This document shows positions 61,476-64,000 of a DNA stretch of 64,000 bases, one piece after another (the stretch's first letter is position 1; each line of letters opens with the position of its first letter). The notes below the pieces were generated by a model. It did not search any database. It saw only the letters and a list, made by a program, of their open reading frames with translations, and had not been told where the DNA came from. The translations under genes were made by a program, and so were the position numbers. The stretch spans positions 3,635 to 67,634 of the forward strand of contig JAABSZ010000003.1 of NCBI GenBank assembly GCA_011390135.1, given 5' to 3'. Origin of the DNA: JAABSP01 sp011390135 (GTDB lineage Bacteria > Desulfobacterota > Desulfobacteria > Desulfobacterales > JAABSP01).

Positions 61476-62552
61476 CTATATGGAGATCTGAGTCCTCTCC
61501 GCCTCGATCTCCTCCAGCCGTGCCTGCATCTCCCGGAGAAGGTTGTCGAACTGCCGGAGCTGTTTTGCAATATCGGTCCGGAAGATTTCGATCTCCTCTC
61601 TCCGCTGCGGCAGGGAGTGGGAAAACCGTTCCCCGAGACCGCTGTTTGCCTCGAAATGAGCCCGGAGCATTTCCTCACCGGTCTCCGCGGCATCGATGTA
61701 CCGCTCGATGTCCTGAAGATGCTCCTGAAGCCGTGTCTCCACCGCTTCAAGGCGGCGGGTCTCCTGTTCCAGCTCCTGAACATACCCCTGATCCTTCCGC
61801 TCCCGCTTGTCCGAGCGGGTTCTTAATACATCGATCCATTGGGGAAGCTGCCGGGAGATCTCCGCGGCCTGGGTTCCGTGGGCATCATCGAGGCGCTCGA
61901 TGTTCGCTCTGAGGTTGTTCACGGCCTCTTGCAACTCTTCGTATTCGCTACGGAGCCGCTCCCGACGCTCCTGCAGGGGGGCAAGTTCCGCCTCCCTTTT
62001 TCGTTTGTTTTCGGCAATGGTCTCCACTTCCCGGGACAGGGCGTCGATATCATGTTTGGAAAGCCGCCTTTGAATGGCCTCCAGCTCCGTCTTCTTTGCC
62101 AGAAGAGCGTCGAGCTGCTGCTTGCGGCTTCGGATCTCCTCCTCCTTTTCAAAGAGCGCGGATGACTGCTGGAATAGCAGTCCCTCATCCTTTATGATCT
62201 CGTCGATTCTGCCCTGAGCCGCGGTGAGCTTTTCCGAGACCAGGTTCGAATCCGTCGTGAACAGCTCCGAAAGGGAGGAGAGGTACTTCTGCTGGGCCTC
62301 CAGGCTGCTCTTCATTCGGGAGGCGAACCGGTCAAAGGCCGGATCTTCATCATCATGCAGAGCCTTGAGGCGGGGATGGTCGTACCGCTGCCGGATCAGC
62401 TCGACCGCATCCCCGAGGATGGCCGTCACCCCGTCCACCATATCGAACTCATCCGGATTCGAATTATCCATATCTGAATTGTCCGGGTCCGAACCTTCCA
62501 GCGCTTCGATGTCTGCCTTGATTTTTGCGATGATCTCTCTGTTTTGACTCAT
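61476..62552 (-). CDS. Coiled-coil protein paired with Hsp70-like gene
   Basis: 358 aa, almost entirely coiled coil from about residue 75 to the end (long Glu/Arg/Leu heptads, for example LEAIQRRLSKHDIDALSREV). Near the start, the acidic stretch GSDPDNSDMDNSNPDEFD is a 15-base imperfect repeat. It overlaps the Hsp70-like gene by ATGA (62549-62552). It is probably that chaperone's partner, perhaps a nucleotide exchange factor or structural adaptor; this is inferred from position only. Confidence 0.7.
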   Translation of the reverse strand: MSQNREIIAKIKADIEALEGSDPDNSDMDNSNPDEFDMVDGVTAILGDAVELIRQRYDHPRLKALHDDEDPAFDRFASRMKSSLEAQQKYLSSLSELFTTDSNLVSEKLTAAQGRIDEIIKDEGLLFQQSSALFEKEEEIRSRKQQLDALLAKKTELEAIQRRLSKHDIDALSREVETIAENKRKREAELAPLQERRERLRSEYEELQEAVNNLRANIERLDDAHGTQAAEISRQLPQWIDVLRTRSDKRERKDQGYVQELEQETRRLEAVETRLQEHLQDIERYIDAAETGEEMLRAHFEANSGLGERFSHSLPQRREEIEIFRTDIAKQLRQFDNLLREMQARLEEIEAERTQISI

Positions 62553-64000
62553 GCCTGCTCCTCACCCACCAGAATCTCCAGTCCGCCGAACATCTGCCGC
62601 AGGATGTCGCCCAGCTCGTATTCCGAGGCTTCGCCCTGGATGTCTTCAAAGATCAGATAGACCACCTTGGAACGGCTGATCCGCATCCCCAGTTTCCACT
62701 GATTGCCTGGAAGCCCCACGTTCGGCAGCTTTATTTTCAATGACTTTGAAAGTTTATCTTTAACAATCCGCCCCTTTGATTCTGGATCGACGTATAAGAC
62801 GATATCCGGGGATTCATTGTGAGCCTTGACCGGGAATTGGGCATAGGAGACTTTTTCGTATTCGCTGAGCTTCTTTCCGCCGATGATGATCGGAATATTG
62901 CAGGATTCTTTGCGGAATTCCCCCGGTTTCTTATCGGGAACGAGGCGGTATCCCTCCACGCCGATGGTGTGCTCATACTTCTCCTCCACCTGGATCATAT
63001 CGTTTGCGATCAGGGCCGCGCCGTAGGAGATGGCAAAGCGGGAGATTTCCTGATTGCTCCGTCCGTTGTCCCCCGCCCCGTTGAGTTTCTCCTTCCAGAA
63101 ATTTTTGACCGTCTCCCGAACCAGGTAGAACTGGGAAAAGCCGCCCACGAAGAAGAGGGCGTCCACGCCCTGTTTCTTCTCCTCCATCGCCTTTTTGACC
63201 CGCTCCAGCACTTTGATGATGCCGACTTCGATCTCCTTGAACGCCTCCTGAATATCGTTGAAGTCGAATTTGATTTTCCCGGCCTTCAGAATTGCTTTCT
63301 CCCGGAGATCCGGATCATCGATGGCATTTTTGATCCATTTGGTGATGTTCGTATGATGGTTGACCTTATATTCCTGCAGTTTCACATAGAGTTCCAGAAA
63401 ATCCGGATCATTGATATTCTCGGGTTTCCCCTCCTTTTTCATGGCATTCAGCAGGAGCCGCTGGTCGAAGCAGACCCCGGCCTTGCCGAGCTGCACCCGC
63501 CCGTTGCCGTCATTGTGAAGCTCTTCGACCTTTCCGGGGGAGATCCGGCAGAGGGTGACGTCAAAGGTTCCGCCGCCCGTGTCGCAGATGAGGAGGTTTC
63601 CTGTAAAGGATTCGGCCGATTTTTCCCGGTATGCAAAGGCATAATAGGCCGCGGCCGCCACAGGTTCGCTGATCAGGCGGATCAGGGGCAGTTTCAGGTT
63701 TTCGCTGACAATGGCCTGTAGGAGGCTTCTGCCGGCATGGTCCATGGCTCTGTCCCATACATGGGGCACGCTGAAAACGATTCCGTCGATATTCCCCTTC
63801 TGGGTTTTGAAGCTGATGGCCTCATCGCTTTCCAGCAGCAGGATGTGGCGAAGATAGTCTTCGATCACGGCTTCGGGCTGCTTCTTCTTTGCCCAGTCGT
63901 GCGCTTTCCGTTCCTTCTCTGTCTGGGGGAGCACCATCTTCAGGTTGTTGCAGAAAAGAACGTCCGGGTCTCCGGCATTGCCCAGCGCGGCCCGGCCGAT
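62549..64000 (-). CDS. Hsp70-family protein, N-terminus beyond window
   Basis: 483 codons are visible; the frame continues past the right edge (IGRAALGNAGDPDVLF at the edge). The actin-like ATPase core has ICDTGGGTFDVTLC (phosphate-2 region) and FVGGFSQFYLVRE. The substrate-binding part is short and unlike DnaK, so this is a divergent Hsp70 of the kind found in accessory operons. It is coupled to the coiled-coil gene. Upstream partners are not visible. Confidence 0.8.
   Translation of the reverse strand: MGRAALGNAGDPDVLFCNNLKMVLPQTEKERKAHDWAKKKQPEAVIEDYLRHILLLESDEAISFKTQKGNIDGIVFSVPHVWDRAMDHAGRSLLQAIVSENLKLPLIRLISEPVAAAAYYAFAYREKSAESFTGNLLICDTGGGTFDVTLCRISPGKVEELHNDGNGRVQLGKAGVCFDQRLLLNAMKKEGKPENINDPDFLELYVKLQEYKVNHHTNITKWIKNAIDDPDLREKAILKAGKIKFDFNDIQEAFKEIEVGIIKVLERVKKAMEEKKQGVDALFFVGGFSQFYLVRETVKNFWKEKLNGAGDNGRSNQEISRFAISYGAALIANDMIQVEEKYEHTIGVEGYRLVPDKKPGEFRKESCNIPIIIGGKKLSEYEKVSYAQFPVKAHNESPDIVLYVDPESKGRIVKDKLSKSLKIKLPNVGLPGNQWKLGMRISRSKVVYLIFEDIQGEASEYELGDILRQMFGGLEILVGEEQA

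Overview
ORGANISM. The window reads as a chromosomal segment of an anaerobic Desulfobacterota (deltaproteobacterial) bacterium, probably a sulfate reducer of the Desulfobacterales type. This is inferred from the gene mix: a NikKMLQO-type nickel ECF transporter, an EFR1-type flavodoxin-ferredoxin, paired YeeE/YedE sulfur transporters beside an MBL-rhodanese fusion, a short RpoH-like sigma factor, and a probable selenoprotein. Most genes are GC-rich, densely packed and translationally coupled. About 26.6-34.9 kb is visibly AT-rich and looks acquired.

LAYOUT. 0-6.2 kb: secreted or lipoprotein genes, an MBL hydrolase, a DUF4143 ATPase, recX, a SprT-like/DUF2786 protein and a small zinc ribbon. 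6.3-9.2 kb: sulfur module (degenerate MBL plus two rhodanese domains, two YeeE/YedE subunits, a 35-codon ORF). 9.2-12.4 kb: a thiolase divergent from a photoactive yellow protein gene (pyp) followed by its CoA ligase gene (pcl), then 40-bp tandem repeats. 12.3-13.9 kb: a HAD phosphatase and a DUF1573 protein with an in-frame TGA exactly where the first Cys of the CGCT motif is expected. 14.0-17.9 kb: structured leader with attenuator-like hairpin, then nikK-nikM-nikL-nikQ-nikO. 17.9-23.3 kb: rsmE, tRNA-Phe, a glycosyltransferase, EFR1, rhlE, an unlisted 59-aa CxxC microgene with its own terminator, and a cold-shock gene with a long leader. 23.6-26.6 kb: orphan HicB and a three-gene VWA/solute-binding membrane operon. 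26.8-34.8 kb: accessory island with toxin-antitoxin modules (whole and broken), an integrase relic, a DUF4258/YgiT pair, a REP-like palindrome and a type III restriction-modification system. 34.9-48.6 kb: EamA transporter, tRNA-Arg, sigma factor, TPR and other lipoproteins, ATP-grasp, dGTPase, UPF0280, HIT, LapA, mutS, amidase. 48.6-64 kb: small membrane protein, plsB, a MurU-AmgK fusion, a coupled recJ-to-hydrolase operon containing an adenylate-cyclase-like gene, a second DUF4143 ATPase, and an Hsp70-like/coiled-coil pair cut by the right edge.

HOW IT FITS TOGETHER. Several clusters make pathway sense: sulfane-sulfur/thiosulfate handling, nickel supply for hydrogenases or CODH, a blue-light photoreceptor with its chromophore-activating ligase, peptidoglycan recycling (MurU-AmgK with an amidase upstream), and DNA repair (mutS, recJ, recX). 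A genome-wide habit of short imperfect tandem repeats is striking. They sit at gene ends (pcl and nikM stop codons), in intergenic gaps and in frame inside proteins (EamA, MurU, ankyrin lipoprotein, NikL), and one 9-bp unit recurs at three distant loci.

STRONGEST LEADS. These are the candidate Sec-containing DUF1573 protein (13115-13849) and the pyp-pcl pair (10585-12140) with a ligase that seems to lack the usual C-terminal catalytic lysine segment.
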